From the NCBI GenBank assembly GCA_965218775.1, contig CBDCLS010000004.1, positions 930,001 to 994,000 of the forward strand: a DNA stretch of 64,000 nucleotides, read 5' to 3'. The first letter of the stretch is position 1, and each line of letters opens with the position of its first letter. A program made the position numbers and the translations under genes. Shown here piece by piece: positions 8,733 to 18,315 of the stretch. The DNA comes from CAUZIZ01 sp965218775 (GTDB lineage Bacteria; Acidobacteriota; UBA6911; RPQK01; JAJDTT01). A model generated the notes under the pieces. That model was not told the origin of the DNA. It made no database searches and saw only the letters and a list, made by a program, of their open reading frames with translations.

Positions 8733-9797
8733 TCAGGTGACAGTCGTGGTCGCGCCTTCTCGATCGGAGGCGTAGAGGCCAGACACCAGCTTCAGGACGT
8801 GCAGGCATTCCGCCGCCGCAACCGGAGGCTCTCTCAGTCCCAGAGTGGCATCCACCACTGCCTGTATTAAGGCTTGAATTCCCGCTGTAGACTTCGGCTC
8901 TGGGTCATAGGGAAAGGTGCGAACCTCTTTCGGCCCTCCATCACGGGTCGAGGACCATTCGAGGTCACTCTCGAACGTCGCTCCACCGGCCAGCCTCAGC
9001 CAACCCTGGGAACCCCATACGACGATCTGGCTCTGATAGCCTCCCTCCAGGTAGTAGGCCGAGTGAAGGGTGCCCAGTGCGCCGTTCTCGAACTGAAGTG
9101 AGAGCACTGCAGAATCCTCGACCTCGATGGGCTGCCCTCCAACGTTGCCGGCAAAGCCACGCAACCTCTGGATCTTGCGTCCGGTGATGAACTGAATTAG
9201 ATCCAGGTAGTGGATGCCGAGCCAGGTGAGATGGCCTCCGCCGGCCTTCTCCTTGGAGGCGTACCAGGACTGCTGATACTCCGGGCTCTCGAGTCGGGTC
9301 TGGTCGGCGATGGTGTGGATCGACGTCCCGTAGAAACCTCCCAGCGAATGCGACTGGACGAGCTCTCTAGCCTTCTGCACCTGGGGGAGAAGCCGGTTGC
9401 CAAACACAAGCATGAGCATTCGGTCGTTCTTCTGGGCCACTCGTACCAGGCGTTCAAAGTCACTCAGCCGGACACAGGCAGGCTTCTCCGATAGAACGTG
9501 GCAGCCCGCCTCCAGCGCCTCCTCAATCGGCCCCGGCGCGCGATGCGCCTCCAGGCTCACGTAGACAAGATCGGGTCGGAAATCCTCCAGCATCTGGGGG
9601 CTGGCGTCGTACGTGGAGAGCGTCGCAGAGTGTTTTCCCAACCGTGCCCTGGCCTCTCCAAACGCCTGACCGGTCGGGTCGGCTACCCCGACCCTTTGGA
9701 CACGCTGGCAGTTGGCCAGAGAGTTGAGACAGTACTCCACATGGGAAATGTCCATTGGCTCACTGATGATCCCGACTCGAATCCCCTCGCCTTTCAT
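8733..9797 (-). CDS. Gfo/Idh/MocA-family oxidoreductase
   Basis: 354 residues with the family layout: N-terminal NAD(P)-binding segment (IRVGIISEPMDI), CHVLSEKPACVRLSDF near residue 95, and GGGHLTWLGIHYLDLIQFITG in the second domain. Its ATG overlaps the TGA of the upstream PhyH gene as ATGA, so the two are probably translationally coupled. It is the last gene of the minus-strand operon that starts with the MFS transporter at 15112. It is more divergent from the two other copies (5601 and 10680) than they are from each other, so it may act on a different intermediate. Confidence 0.93.
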   Translation of the reverse strand: MKGEGIRVGIISEPMDISHVEYCLNSLANCQRVQRVGVADPTGQAFGEARARLGKHSATLSTYDASPQMLEDFRPDLVYVSLEAHRAPGPIEEALEAGCHVLSEKPACVRLSDFERLVRVAQKNDRMLMLVFGNRLLPQVQKARELVQSHSLGGFYGTSIHTIADQTRLESPEYQQSWYASKEKAGGGHLTWLGIHYLDLIQFITGRKIQRLRGFAGNVGGQPIEVEDSAVLSLQFENGALGTLHSAYYLEGGYQSQIVVWGSQGWLRLAGGATFESDLEWSSTRDGGPKEVRTFPYDPEPKSTAGIQALIQAVVDATLGLREPPVAAAECLHVLKLVSGLYASDREGATTTVT

Positions 9798-10666
9798 TGC
9801 GCTCTCTCTTTCAAGGAGCCGGCGGGGTCAGGACGGGACCACCGGCTCGGATTCATCCCAGGGGCCTCTCGTGCCATGTCGGGCGACTTGTTTTCAATCT
9901 CGAAGGTCCAGTGGTGGGTGTTGCGATCGGCATACAGGGCCCGGACCCTATCCGGCAACCTGGCCAAGTCGGCAGGATCCCATGCCGGGACCTCCTGGAT
10001 CGGACCTCCCCATGCCGGTCGATAGGCAATCGCCAGCATTTCCCGGGAGCGGTTGCCTGTGTTGGGACAATTACCATGAAAGACGTGGGCGTTGATGAGC
10101 ACGGCCGAGCCTGCTTTCACGGAGATCACCACTTCCTCAGGGTGAGCCTCGTATTTGTTGTACGGGTTGGCGTCGGCGTGCAGGCAGAGGTGGGATCCGG
10201 GTACGACTCGAAACGGTGAGACGTCCGCTGTCAGGTCATCCAGGTAGTAGAGAGCCCGCACCATGATGGGCACACTTCCCTCATACCCATCGATGTTCGA
10301 GCCGTAGGGCTTCCCGTCCGTGTGCAGGCTGATTCCCGGGTGGCCCGGCTCAGAACGCCCGTAGTGATAGGACATGATGAGGATCTCCTCGCCAAGGAGC
10401 TCCTTCAGAAACGCGATCGTGGGCGCGTGAGCGGCCAGCTCGGTAAGGGCCCCTCCGGCGAACTGGATGTTCTGGCGATACCGCTGATGGACACTGTAGT
10501 CCAGCGGCTGGGTTTCGAGCCGAGCCGTCTCGGTTTTGAGGCGGGCCACCTGCTCCTGGGAAAGGACATCGGGCAGGACCAGGTAGCCTTCGACTTCGAT
10601 CTGACGAATCCGATCGCCCAGAGTCAGCAGAGACCAGTCCCGGTTATCGAGTTGTAGAGAGCTCAT
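9794..10666 (-). CDS. Phytanoyl-CoA dioxygenase (PhyH) family protein
   Basis: 290-residue member of the Fe(II)/2-oxoglutarate dioxygenase superfamily. The iron-binding HxD is visible in GISLHTDGKPYGSN near residue 118 and the distal histidine in HVFHGNCPNTGNRSREM near 206, followed by the arginine that usually holds 2-oxoglutarate. It hydroxylates an unknown small substrate; bacterial members often do not use phytanoyl-CoA. A GGAGGAA site precedes the start, 13 bases after the Gfo/Idh gene, and the next Gfo/Idh overlaps its stop. A stub of a close paralogue lies at 5491-5586, and a more distant relative at 59188-60042. Confidence 0.92.
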   Translation of the reverse strand: MSSLQLDNRDWSLLTLGDRIRQIEVEGYLVLPDVLSQEQVARLKTETARLETQPLDYSVHQRYRQNIQFAGGALTELAAHAPTIAFLKELLGEEILIMSYHYGRSEPGHPGISLHTDGKPYGSNIDGYEGSVPIMVRALYYLDDLTADVSPFRVVPGSHLCLHADANPYNKYEAHPEEVVISVKAGSAVLINAHVFHGNCPNTGNRSREMLAIAYRPAWGGPIQEVPAWDPADLARLPDRVRALYADRNTHHWTFEIENKSPDMAREAPGMNPSRWSRPDPAGSLKERAQ

Positions 10667-10679
10667 AGCAGAGTTCCTC

Positions 10680-11747
10680 CTAGGTGATGGTCTGGGTCAC
10701 GCCGGTTTCGGCCGCCCGGTAGAGACTGTAGATCGTTCTGAGAACATGCAGGCATTCCCGGCCAGTCACTGGAGGGGGTGCCTGGCCCAAGGCGGCCGTC
10801 ACCGCAGCTTGCACGAATGCCTGATATCCCACCGTGGTCTCGGGCTCCGGTGTAAACGCAAAGTCCTGAACGCCCTCCGGGGCGTCCGCGTGGCTCGAGT
10901 ACCACTGGAGGGGAGTCTCGAAGAATCCCGTGTTACCGGCGAACCGCAGCCAACCGCGCGAGCCCCAGATGACGAGCTGGGATTGATAGTAGCGCTCCAG
11001 GTAGTAACCCGAGTGGAGGGTGGCCATGCATCCGTTCTCAAACCGCATGGCCACCGTCGCAGCGTCCTCGGTCTCCATCGGTGAGTTCGCCAGTCTGTGG
11101 GTGAATCCGCAGACCTGCTGCAGACGGGTGCCGGTGATGAACTGGATCAGATCCAGGAGGTGGATGCCCAGCCAGATCAGGTGTCCACCTCCTGCCTGGT
11201 CTCTGAAACCGTACCAGGACCGTTGGTACTCTGGATCCTGGCGCCGCGTCTGATCCGCTATGGTAAAAAGATCGGCGCCGTACCATTTCCCCAGAAACCC
11301 GGACCCCATCAGTTCCCGGGCCTTGGCGACCGTCGGCAGAAGCCTGCAGGCAAAGGCCAGCATCAGGTGCCGCTCCCGGGACTCCGCCAGATCGACAAGC
11401 TCTTCGAAATCCTCCGCTCGGACACAGGCCGGCTTTTCGGCCAGCACGTGGACGCCGGACTCCAGAACCGCTCGGATGGCTTCGGGAGCGTGGTGGGCCT
11501 CAAGGCTCACCAGGACCAGTTCGGGACGGAAGTCCTTGAGCATTTCCCGATAGTCCTGGAAAGTGACGAGGTCTGCTCCGAACCTGCCCAGCGAGGTTCG
11601 AGCCTCCCCAAAGGCCTGGCCGCTCTGGTCGGCAACTGCGACCCGGTCGATCCCCTGGCAAACGGCAAGGGAATTGAACCAGTAACCAAGATGGCCGGAA
11701 GTTATGGGCTCGGTGATTATTCCAACTCTCAAGCGATCATTGCTCAT
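10680..11747 (-). CDS. Gfo/Idh/MocA-family oxidoreductase
   Basis: 355 residues, with LRVGIITEPITS at the N-terminus, VHVLAEKPACVRAEDF near residue 95 and GGGHLIWLGIHLLDLIQFITG near 190. It is closely related to the gene at 5601-6665, which is the copy of this slot in the second module. A GGAGGAG site lies before the ATG, only 16 bases after the CocE gene, so it is in the same operon. It probably acts in the cytoplasm on a product released by the secreted CocE hydrolase and imported by the MFS protein; that chain is inference. Confidence 0.94.
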   Translation of the reverse strand: MSNDRLRVGIITEPITSGHLGYWFNSLAVCQGIDRVAVADQSGQAFGEARTSLGRFGADLVTFQDYREMLKDFRPELVLVSLEAHHAPEAIRAVLESGVHVLAEKPACVRAEDFEELVDLAESRERHLMLAFACRLLPTVAKARELMGSGFLGKWYGADLFTIADQTRRQDPEYQRSWYGFRDQAGGGHLIWLGIHLLDLIQFITGTRLQQVCGFTHRLANSPMETEDAATVAMRFENGCMATLHSGYYLERYYQSQLVIWGSRGWLRFAGNTGFFETPLQWYSSHADAPEGVQDFAFTPEPETTVGYQAFVQAAVTAALGQAPPPVTGRECLHVLRTIYSLYRAAETGVTQTIT

Positions 11748-11763
11748 CTGTCCTCTCCTCCTG

Positions 11764-13614
11764 TCATCGGGCGCTTCTTCTTTCTTCTGAAGGGATTACC
11801 GGCAAGAGTATGTGCGAAGGGGAAGCTTCCCCATGAAAGACCGTTTGACGAACGATCTTGACTTTGTCGCTCATCCCAAACGGCGCTCCCGTGTTTGGAT
11901 TACGGTCAAATAGGGGGAAATGGCTGCTGGTAATGTCCACACGAATGCGATGTCCTGCTTGGAACAGGACACTGGTCCCAACCAGATCGATCTCGAATCG
12001 GTAGACCTTTCCTGGCTCGAGCAGCTCCGGTTGGCTCAAACTTTGATGGTATCTTGCTCGGATGATCCCCTCGGCCATGTTGAAGGCCCTCCCATCAGGA
12101 TACACGTCCACCAGCTTGGCGATGAAGTCCGTGTCCCGTCCTTCAGTAGAGGCGTACAAGATCACCTTCACCGGCCCAGTGACCTCGATCTCCTCCTCCA
12201 GGAACTCGGAGGTATAGACCAATACGTCTGCCCGCTTTTCGACGGGTCGCTGGTCGCGAGGGCCCGTGGGAAACGGCGTGCCACAACAGTGGTTTCCGCC
12301 CAGGCTGGGCACTGGATTCGCGGGGTCATAGATGTACTCGTCTGGCTTGGAGCTCGGCGGCGGAGACTGCCACGAGAGGCGGCCATCACCGGGATAAGTG
12401 TTGGCCCGCCCTTCGCTCCAGAGGTACATGCGCCTATAGTCGGTCCGGGCAAGTGGGTACCCGCTTTCCTGCCTCCAAACGTCCTTGCCCATGACAAAGA
12501 GCTTCACCGGCAACTCCTGGTTGAGCCCATTGTCGATGCCCTTGAGCCAGTAGTCGTACCATCGCAACTGAAGCGCCAGCTCATCCACAAAAGCGGTGAC
12601 ACCGAAATCGATATCGCCAAACGGCCGATTCGGATCCACCGATCCTCGGGTGGGGCCATGTCCCCAAGGACCGATCACCATCTGGCTCTTCTCCCGAGCT
12701 GAAGGGGTTTTCGCACGCTGAGCCATCCCAACGTAACCGTTTAGCGTGCCTTGACTGAAGAGGTCGAACCAACCTCCAAGGGTGAGCACCGGAATATCGA
12801 TTCTTTCAAACACTTCCTCGACATTGATCTCTTTCCAGTAGCCGTCATAGTCCGGATGAGCGATCCAGTCTTTGTAAAACGGGGGATTGCGTCCCAAATG
12901 GCGCGGCATATCGATCAGGGGTAGGCTCCACAATGCTCTCTCGTAGCTGATGCCTTCCGGACCACCCTCCATCGAGTGGGGAATCATGTGCTGTAAGACG
13001 CGAGACTCCTGGCCGGTCCCCCAGCCTAGATTGAACGACAGCCGCCAACCGCCGTTCAGCGTGACCCAGTTGTGATAGAGGCTGGTGGAGGCCACATTGG
13101 GAAGAATCGTTACCAGATGGGGTGGACTGGACATGGCGGCCCGCCACTGCACGTGCCCAAGATAAGAGCGGCCTTGCATGGCCACTTTGCCGTTGGACCA
13201 GGGCTGCTTTGCCGCCCACTCGATCGTGTCGTAACCATCCTCGATGTCGTTTCGGAAGGGCTCCCACCGCCCTTCGGACTCGTGTCTTCCCCGTACATCC
13301 TGGTACACGAACACGTAGCCCCGGCTCGCGAAATAGAGGGGTCGGTCAACAATGGATGGATACTCGGTGCTGTAGGGGTTTCTCGAAACGAGTACCGGGT
13401 ACGACCCCTTTGCCGCCGGACGATAGATATCGGCATAAAGAATGACTCCGTCGCGCATGGGGATCGCCACCCGGTTTTCTATTCGGATATCGTTTCTTGG
13501 CGGCGGCGACTGCGGCGGAGACCACTCGTCCGACTCTGCTCCCAGCTCGCCACATTGCAACCAACTCACCCAACAGATCCAGAGCAGAATCTTCTTCCTT
13601 CCACGTCTCATCAT
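11764..13614 (-). CDS. Secreted CocE/NonD family (S15) hydrolase
   Basis: 616 residues. A signal peptide (KKILLWICWVSWLQCGELGA) is followed by an alpha/beta-hydrolase domain with YVFVYQDVRGRHESEGRW near residue 115 and the nucleophile elbow MQGRSYLGHVQW near 155, then the cap and the C-terminal jelly-roll domain common to X-Pro dipeptidyl-peptidases and cocaine esterase. Family members cleave amide or ester bonds; the substrate is unknown. AAGGAGGT lies immediately before two adjacent ATGs (13614, 13611); the second has the better spacing. It is the second gene of the operon; an internally deleted copy is at 8419-8680. Confidence 0.92.
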   Translation of the reverse strand: MMRRGRKKILLWICWVSWLQCGELGAESDEWSPPQSPPPRNDIRIENRVAIPMRDGVILYADIYRPAAKGSYPVLVSRNPYSTEYPSIVDRPLYFASRGYVFVYQDVRGRHESEGRWEPFRNDIEDGYDTIEWAAKQPWSNGKVAMQGRSYLGHVQWRAAMSSPPHLVTILPNVASTSLYHNWVTLNGGWRLSFNLGWGTGQESRVLQHMIPHSMEGGPEGISYERALWSLPLIDMPRHLGRNPPFYKDWIAHPDYDGYWKEINVEEVFERIDIPVLTLGGWFDLFSQGTLNGYVGMAQRAKTPSAREKSQMVIGPWGHGPTRGSVDPNRPFGDIDFGVTAFVDELALQLRWYDYWLKGIDNGLNQELPVKLFVMGKDVWRQESGYPLARTDYRRMYLWSEGRANTYPGDGRLSWQSPPPSSKPDEYIYDPANPVPSLGGNHCCGTPFPTGPRDQRPVEKRADVLVYTSEFLEEEIEVTGPVKVILYASTEGRDTDFIAKLVDVYPDGRAFNMAEGIIRARYHQSLSQPELLEPGKVYRFEIDLVGTSVLFQAGHRIRVDITSSHFPLFDRNPNTGAPFGMSDKVKIVRQTVFHGEASPSHILLPVIPSEERRSAR

Positions 13615-13696
13615 TACCTCCTTGTGATCAAATGGTCAGTTCCTTGGCGAATCGACTAAGACATTGCGTACGTTCATCGAGCCGAACCAGTGCAAG

Positions 13697-15112
13697 CTAG
13701 CGGCGCATCCTCGAACGAAGAGCCCGGTATATCCCCAGGGCCAGCTCTGTCGAAGACACTCGTCGTCGACGCTCTCTGAGAGCGGTGACGAAATGTCCCA
13801 CCACCAGGTAGGCCAGGGCGCAGTAGGCAAAGTAGATCTCATAGTGTCCATAAGGGCGATCCGGATGCATCCGCCCGGCGAGCCAGTCCAATATGAAGCC
13901 TCCCAGCAGGGAGCCGCAGAACATCCCGGTGCCGTTCACGAAGGAGGCGGCAGCGATGTAAACGTTGGTCTTCTCCTCATCGCTCAGGGCCAGGCTCAAG
14001 TATTGCTGTCCTGTAAAGAGGCCGACACCGAAAAGTCCCTCGTTGGTGTTCCAGGCCAGCACTGCGAAGATCACCACGGGAACCAGACCTTTCCCCGTCA
14101 GGATGAAAAGTCCCAGGGCCACTCCAACGACCGAAACCCTCAAGACGTTCTTTCCCCCATACTCGTCGCAGAGGCGACCCCACAGGGGACGCAATCCAAC
14201 TCCCAGCAGCGAGACCCCGGTAGCGATCAGGCTGATCTGCAGCATACTCAGACCCTGGGCTCTCAGCAGGTAGGGATTGATGAAGGAGATGATCATGATA
14301 CTGACCAGACTCAGCATGAAGGAGGCATGGAGGTAGACCCGGTAGGCCCGGTTCTGGAAGGGTTCACGGATGACCCGATAGCCCAGGGTCCGGCGCTTCT
14401 GGACGGCCTTTGCGGGTGGACTCACCTTGAACATGAACCAGCCTGCCGGGAGGACGAACACGGAGGTCGCTAACATCACGTGCAGGAAAGCTCCGTAGAA
14501 TTCTGCGTCGCTGCCCGAGGAGTGGCGATCGATGTACCAACTGCAAGGAATGGCCAAGAGGAAGGCAGGGACGAAGTCCAACGACAGGATATTGGCTAGG
14601 GCTTTCCCGAGATCCTCCCGGGGAACGAGAACTTTGAACAGAGCCGAGAGGCTGTTCTGCGCCACCATTGGGAAGATCATTGTTGTTGTAAAGATCACCG
14701 CACATCCCGCTGTGACCAGACCCGTGTCTTCCCGTAGCAAAGGGAGAAGGAGAAACAAGTAGGGAAGGCTGACCCGGATGAGATACGCGACGATGACGAT
14801 TTCCCGGTCCCGCCCTAGCCGCGCCAGGTAGGGAGCCAGCAATAGGTTCAGTGTCACCGGGACCAAAAAGGATAGTCCTTTGACGATCCCAAACTGGGCC
14901 ATGCTGAAGCCCAGGCGCAGAAAAAGACGATCGATGAAAAGAAAAGAAGCGACAACCGTCAAGGAGACGGAAAGGAAAAGGTGGAAGAGGTAAAGCTTTT
15001 TGACTTCTGAGTCGGCGCGTGCTGGAACTCTAGCGAGGGAACCTGGAGGTTCGCCAGAGTCCTCCTCGTTGACAGGCCCGACTTCTGCCGGGGCTTTGTC
15101 TTGGTCTTGCAT
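13697..15112 (-). CDS. MFS transporter
   Basis: 471 residues with about twelve hydrophobic segments, starting near LYLFHLFLSVSLTVVASFLF after a polar, acidic N-terminal tail of about 40 residues. A conserved-loop-like segment, GLRPLWGRLCDEYGGKNVLR, lies before the second half. No substrate-specific motif is recognised. The start at the ATG 15112 is chosen over an upstream TTG at 15160, although neither has a strong ribosome-binding site. It leads the minus-strand operon (82 bases to the CocE gene) and probably imports the product of that hydrolase. Confidence 0.85.
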   Translation of the reverse strand: MQDQDKAPAEVGPVNEEDSGEPPGSLARVPARADSEVKKLYLFHLFLSVSLTVVASFLFIDRLFLRLGFSMAQFGIVKGLSFLVPVTLNLLLAPYLARLGRDREIVIVAYLIRVSLPYLFLLLPLLREDTGLVTAGCAVIFTTTMIFPMVAQNSLSALFKVLVPREDLGKALANILSLDFVPAFLLAIPCSWYIDRHSSGSDAEFYGAFLHVMLATSVFVLPAGWFMFKVSPPAKAVQKRRTLGYRVIREPFQNRAYRVYLHASFMLSLVSIMIISFINPYLLRAQGLSMLQISLIATGVSLLGVGLRPLWGRLCDEYGGKNVLRVSVVGVALGLFILTGKGLVPVVIFAVLAWNTNEGLFGVGLFTGQQYLSLALSDEEKTNVYIAAASFVNGTGMFCGSLLGGFILDWLAGRMHPDRPYGHYEIYFAYCALAYLVVGHFVTALRERRRRVSSTELALGIYRALRSRMRR

Positions 15113-15160
15113 CGGAGTGACCGTTCCCGTCACGCCTCGAGCAAGACGCGACGCAAACAA

Positions 15161-15470
15161 GCTTCCTTGTTTTGCCTTCTACTCTCCGATTCATTTCCAG
15201 TCAAGAGAGAAATCAACAGTTTGTTGCAAATCCGACCCGAGCATCGGAAATAGGTACAGAGAGAAGCGTCGAATACGAGTCGATGCTGACAGTGACACCG
15301 TTGCTCATTCGGTGAAGTTGACTCCAGACCAGACTTGGCTGGAAGAGAATCATTTCTTTTCTTCCAGCGCAAACCAGGGGAATTCCCCCTATGTTTATGT
15401 GGGTTTCAGACCCTCGACTTCAGAGGCTTTGTCTTCCACCGCGCGGAAGACCTGAATGACCGCTTTTAGG
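15161..15470. other. Intergenic before the group II intron
   Basis: No gene is recognised. A hairpin with 8-bp arms (GCTGGAAG at 15338-15345 and CTTCCAGC at 15361-15368) is visible but has no U tract after it on the plus strand. A shorter hairpin, CTTCC/GGAAG near 15434-15450, lies just before the intron's 5' end. Group II introns of one bacterial class insert after terminator-like hairpins, which this may reflect. Confidence 0.35.
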
Positions 15471-16350
15471 GTGCGCCGTGGTAAGGCGGCGCCTTCCCAG
15501 TGGGTGAAAGTCCCACCCGGCAACCGCTCCAGCCGGAAGCAACCGGAGCAACTATGGAGGTAACGAAATGGTTGAAGCCTCTGGTGAAGCGAGTCACGAA
15601 TTGGTGACCGCGCGAGTGTGCAGGCCGTAACGCGAGTGAACGCTGAGCAAGCCTCGAAAAGGTCGATGCGCAGGCCGACCCGGCTCCTAGACCGGGGAAG
15701 GCTGATACGGCTGGGGAAGAGAGCGAAGCAGGCACCCAGTCGCTGCGCCGGGGTAGTGGCGACAGCATGTACACAAGGGAAGCGCAGGCAACACGGGAAG
15801 CCCCTAGGCGTGGTCAGGGATGGCCAACCGGAAGCCCGTGAGGGACAGGCCGGGCGCCTGGGGGTGGCGGAGAGGCCCGTAGTACTGAGGAAGCCGGGTA
15901 ATGCCGGTGGAGGGAAGGAGCCTTAGTTCAAGACGAATGCAGGACGTAGTGAGGGACCAGGAGATTGGGCAACCTATCAACTCCGAACAGGTTCAGAAAC
16001 TGCAGAGGGCATTGCACGCGAAAGCGAAGGCTGAGCCCAGCTATCGCTTCGGCGGTGGCTGGGTGAACTGGCGTCAGACCACGGAGTTGGTGCAGCAGTT
16101 GAACCGCGCCTATCGGGCGCTGGACAACTACACCGCTCCGCGGTTTTGCCGGTGGCTGCGCCACAAGTACAAGGTCAGGCGACGCCGGGGCGGGATGTAT
16201 CCACTCTCGCACCTCTACGGGCCCTTTGGGCTCGTGCGCCTGACCCAACTTGGGCGCGGCGAGCCGTGGGTGAAGGCGTGAGTCTTGTCCGAGAGCCGGA
16301 TGCGGTAGTTCCGCCTGTCCGGTTCGATGAGGAGGATGTGGAAACGGAGT
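15471..16350 (+). mobile_element. Miniaturised group II intron
   Basis: The 5' end GTGCGCC at 15471 fits the GUGYG consensus of group II introns, and the following structured, purine-rich 430 bases look like domains I-III. The reading frame at 15901-16281 is a deleted intron-encoded protein. Domain V is recognisable at 16291-16326, with the AGC triad in GAGAGCCGGATGCGG and the closing CCGCCTGTCCGGTTCG. Domain VI should follow, and the 3' end is placed at about 16350 without certainty. RNA catalysis might survive, but mobility would need a protein supplied in trans. Confidence 0.85.
15901..16281 (+). pseudogene. Group II intron reverse transcriptase/maturase with the RT domain deleted
   Basis: 126 codons remain of a protein usually over 400 residues. 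The N-terminal part (EQVQKLQRALHAKAKAEPSYRF, residues near 30-50) is the start of the RT region. It joins directly to the maturase end (LNRAYRALDNYTAPRFCRWL, then KYKVRRRRGGMYPLSHLYG and RLTQLGRGEPWVKA). The YADD active site and all core RT motifs are missing. The deletion of roughly 300 residues is in frame, so a small maturase-like polypeptide could still be made. Confidence 0.85.
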
Positions 16351-16440
16351 GATGGTCCGGCTAGTGAGGCACCGCCAGACGAAAGGGGCGGTAACAGATA
16401 GGCCGAACCTTAGACCACCGCGCCACATCCTTACTCTACC

Positions 16441-16579
16441 GAGGCTGTGTGAAAAGTCCAAAACCTCTTTGATTTAGGGGTCTCTTTACCCTTCCTACGA
16501 CGGAGATCGTGGCTTACACGCGATCCTATGAAGTCAAAATTTCAAATCCGAAATCATGAATGACTTTCCACACAGCCTC
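16441..16579. repeat. 139-bp inverted-repeat element
   Basis: The ends are 18-bp inverted repeats with one mismatch: GAGGCTGTGTGAAAAGTC at 16441-16458 and GACTTTCCACACAGCCTC at 16562-16579. There is no reading frame inside and no clear target duplication. It is probably a small non-autonomous element, lying about 90 bases after the intron. Confidence 0.65.
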
Positions 16580-16657
16580 AGGCGAAAGCGGCCGTTCGAG
16601 TTCGATCCAATCGGACGCTGGCTGTAAGATCGGGCGCCGACTATCACAATTGAACCT

Positions 16658-16706
16658 TGATGCTTGGAATTTGTTTGTATCTTGTGTCTTGTATCTTGGG
16701 ATTTGA
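16658..16706 (+). repeat. CTTGTAT-type dispersed repeat, single arm
   Basis: The stretch TGCTTGGAATTTGTTTGTAT followed by repeated CTTGT(A/G)T units matches one arm of the larger inverted repeat at 26046-26240. Here only one arm is present. Confidence 0.6.
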
Positions 16707-16712
16707 TTCCAG

Positions 16713-17960
16713 CTAGCTCATCTTACTGATCTCTTCAACCAGAGGCCAGAAGTTGAGTTGGTCTACCGCGTGGCCCCGGTACATACCCACGGAATCAGCG
16801 CCGTTGTCCTTGGCTCGTTGGACTGCCTCCAGCATCAACTTGGGATCCTGGAAGCTCCCCACGTGATAGCAGGACAACTCAACGATCAAAGGACAGCGTC
16901 CACGGACGACATCGGCGACCTGGCGTGTCTGTCGTCCCACTTCCTCCGGATCCGAAACGGTTCGAAACCACAGGAAAAGTTCGTCTACGACCTTCTCGTC
17001 CACCCACGCCCTGAGATCTTGGAAAACCTTGAGGTAACGATCCCTGCCCCGGTTCATCATCTCCACGGTGAACTCCTGGGCGATGATCCCCACCGAAAAA
17101 GGGGCACCAGGATGCTCTTGATTCAGCTTCTCCCGGATCTCGGTCAGCGTCTGGGTCACGTAGTCGGCCCTGAATCTCAACCAGGAGGAATTATCGCTGA
17201 GCGCATCGAAGGCGCTGCGACCATACTTCTCTTGAAATCCCTTCACCATGGGATCTTCATACCCGTATATCCCCACCCCTCCCTGGTCCGTATTGGTGCT
17301 CACGAACTCGACCTGGCAACCGTTGCCACCGCTGCTGTTCACAATTTCCAGGTAGCGATCCACCTCGTATGAGCGTACCTCGGGGACGGCCAGACTGAGG
17401 TTCAGCCTTTGTCCCGGCTCCAGGATATCTCCGCCGCGCTTGGTCCGGGCCCAGTACTCCGGGTGCTGCTTGGCAAACTCGGTGAGGGAAACCGCCGTCT
17501 TGGGATGGCTCCAGATGGCACGGTGACGATCCAGTTGCTCTCGACCGGCGGGGGATCCCGGATCGTTTATGTAGTTTACCGACCAGGCATAGTATTCCCG
17601 GTTGGCACCATGGCTGTTGAAGGCAAGGTAGGGATGGACGTCGATCTTCTTCTCCCGAGCCGCCTCAACCAGCATTCTTGACCCCCGAGTGGGAACCAGG
17701 TGGGTGACGCCATGCTGGGCGCATTTCTCTACAAACGCGACAACCTGGGCTTCGTCCGAAGGATGCTGTGCCTTGATCAGCCCACCGGTGGCGCACCACA
17801 AGGTGAATCGCCTCTCTCCCCTCTTGTCCGCGCCGGGCTTCTGGGAGCCGGTCTGCGGCGCTCCGATACTTGCCCGAGGAACCAGGGAACCGGCAGCCAG
17901 TCCCGCGCCGAGAAAGCTCCGCCTGGTAATGTTGTTCGATTTTCTTGCTTGATTGGCCAT
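16713..17960 (-). CDS. Tat-exported glycoside-hydrolase-like TIM-barrel protein
   Basis: 415 residues. A twin-arginine signal (NITRRSFLGAGLAAGSLVP) lies at residues 9-28. The mature part has alternating strands and helices consistent with a TIM barrel: THLVPTRGSRMLVEAA, HPYLAFNS, FEFVST-like GCQVEFVSTNTDQGG near 215, and CPLIVELSCYHVG near 360. It resembles putative glycosyl-hydrolase-like proteins (GHL10 type) that are often annotated as hypothetical. The catalytic residues cannot be named safely. It is monocistronic and divergent from the Spy-like gene. Confidence 0.68.
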   Translation of the reverse strand: MANQARKSNNITRRSFLGAGLAAGSLVPRASIGAPQTGSQKPGADKRGERRFTLWCATGGLIKAQHPSDEAQVVAFVEKCAQHGVTHLVPTRGSRMLVEAAREKKIDVHPYLAFNSHGANREYYAWSVNYINDPGSPAGREQLDRHRAIWSHPKTAVSLTEFAKQHPEYWARTKRGGDILEPGQRLNLSLAVPEVRSYEVDRYLEIVNSSGGNGCQVEFVSTNTDQGGVGIYGYEDPMVKGFQEKYGRSAFDALSDNSSWLRFRADYVTQTLTEIREKLNQEHPGAPFSVGIIAQEFTVEMMNRGRDRYLKVFQDLRAWVDEKVVDELFLWFRTVSDPEEVGRQTRQVADVVRGRCPLIVELSCYHVGSFQDPKLMLEAVQRAKDNGADSVGMYRGHAVDQLNFWPLVEEISKMS

Positions 17961-18315
17961 TATTGGTCACCTTCTTGCCGAGCGACGCAGTCGGCCAACC
18001 GGTGTCGAGAGAGAAAAGCAGAACCCAACCGGCAGGCAGTGGAGCCTCAACTTTAAACCCAACCGGACGGCAATCTCAACGATCTTTTGGCGACTGGCGG
18101 GGTCCCGCCGATGAGGACACGAAGGGCGCTCTGTAAAGAAACGTCAAGTTCCCTGCCCCGCTGCTGAGAAAAGTTTACCGAAGAATTGCCTACGATTGAC
18201 ACACATTTCGATGGTTCATGCGTTTTAACTGTCTAGAAACAGCGAGTGTGAAGGCAGACGAAATGCTGCTCCTCGGCTGTGAAAGATGAACCAGCGAAAC
18301 TGGAGGAACAAGAAG

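Noticed and set aside
15113..15160. Upstream TTG as start of the MFS protein
   Set aside because: The AAGGAAG before it is too close to the codon, and the extra residues look non-conserved; the ATG at 15112 is more likely, though not proven.
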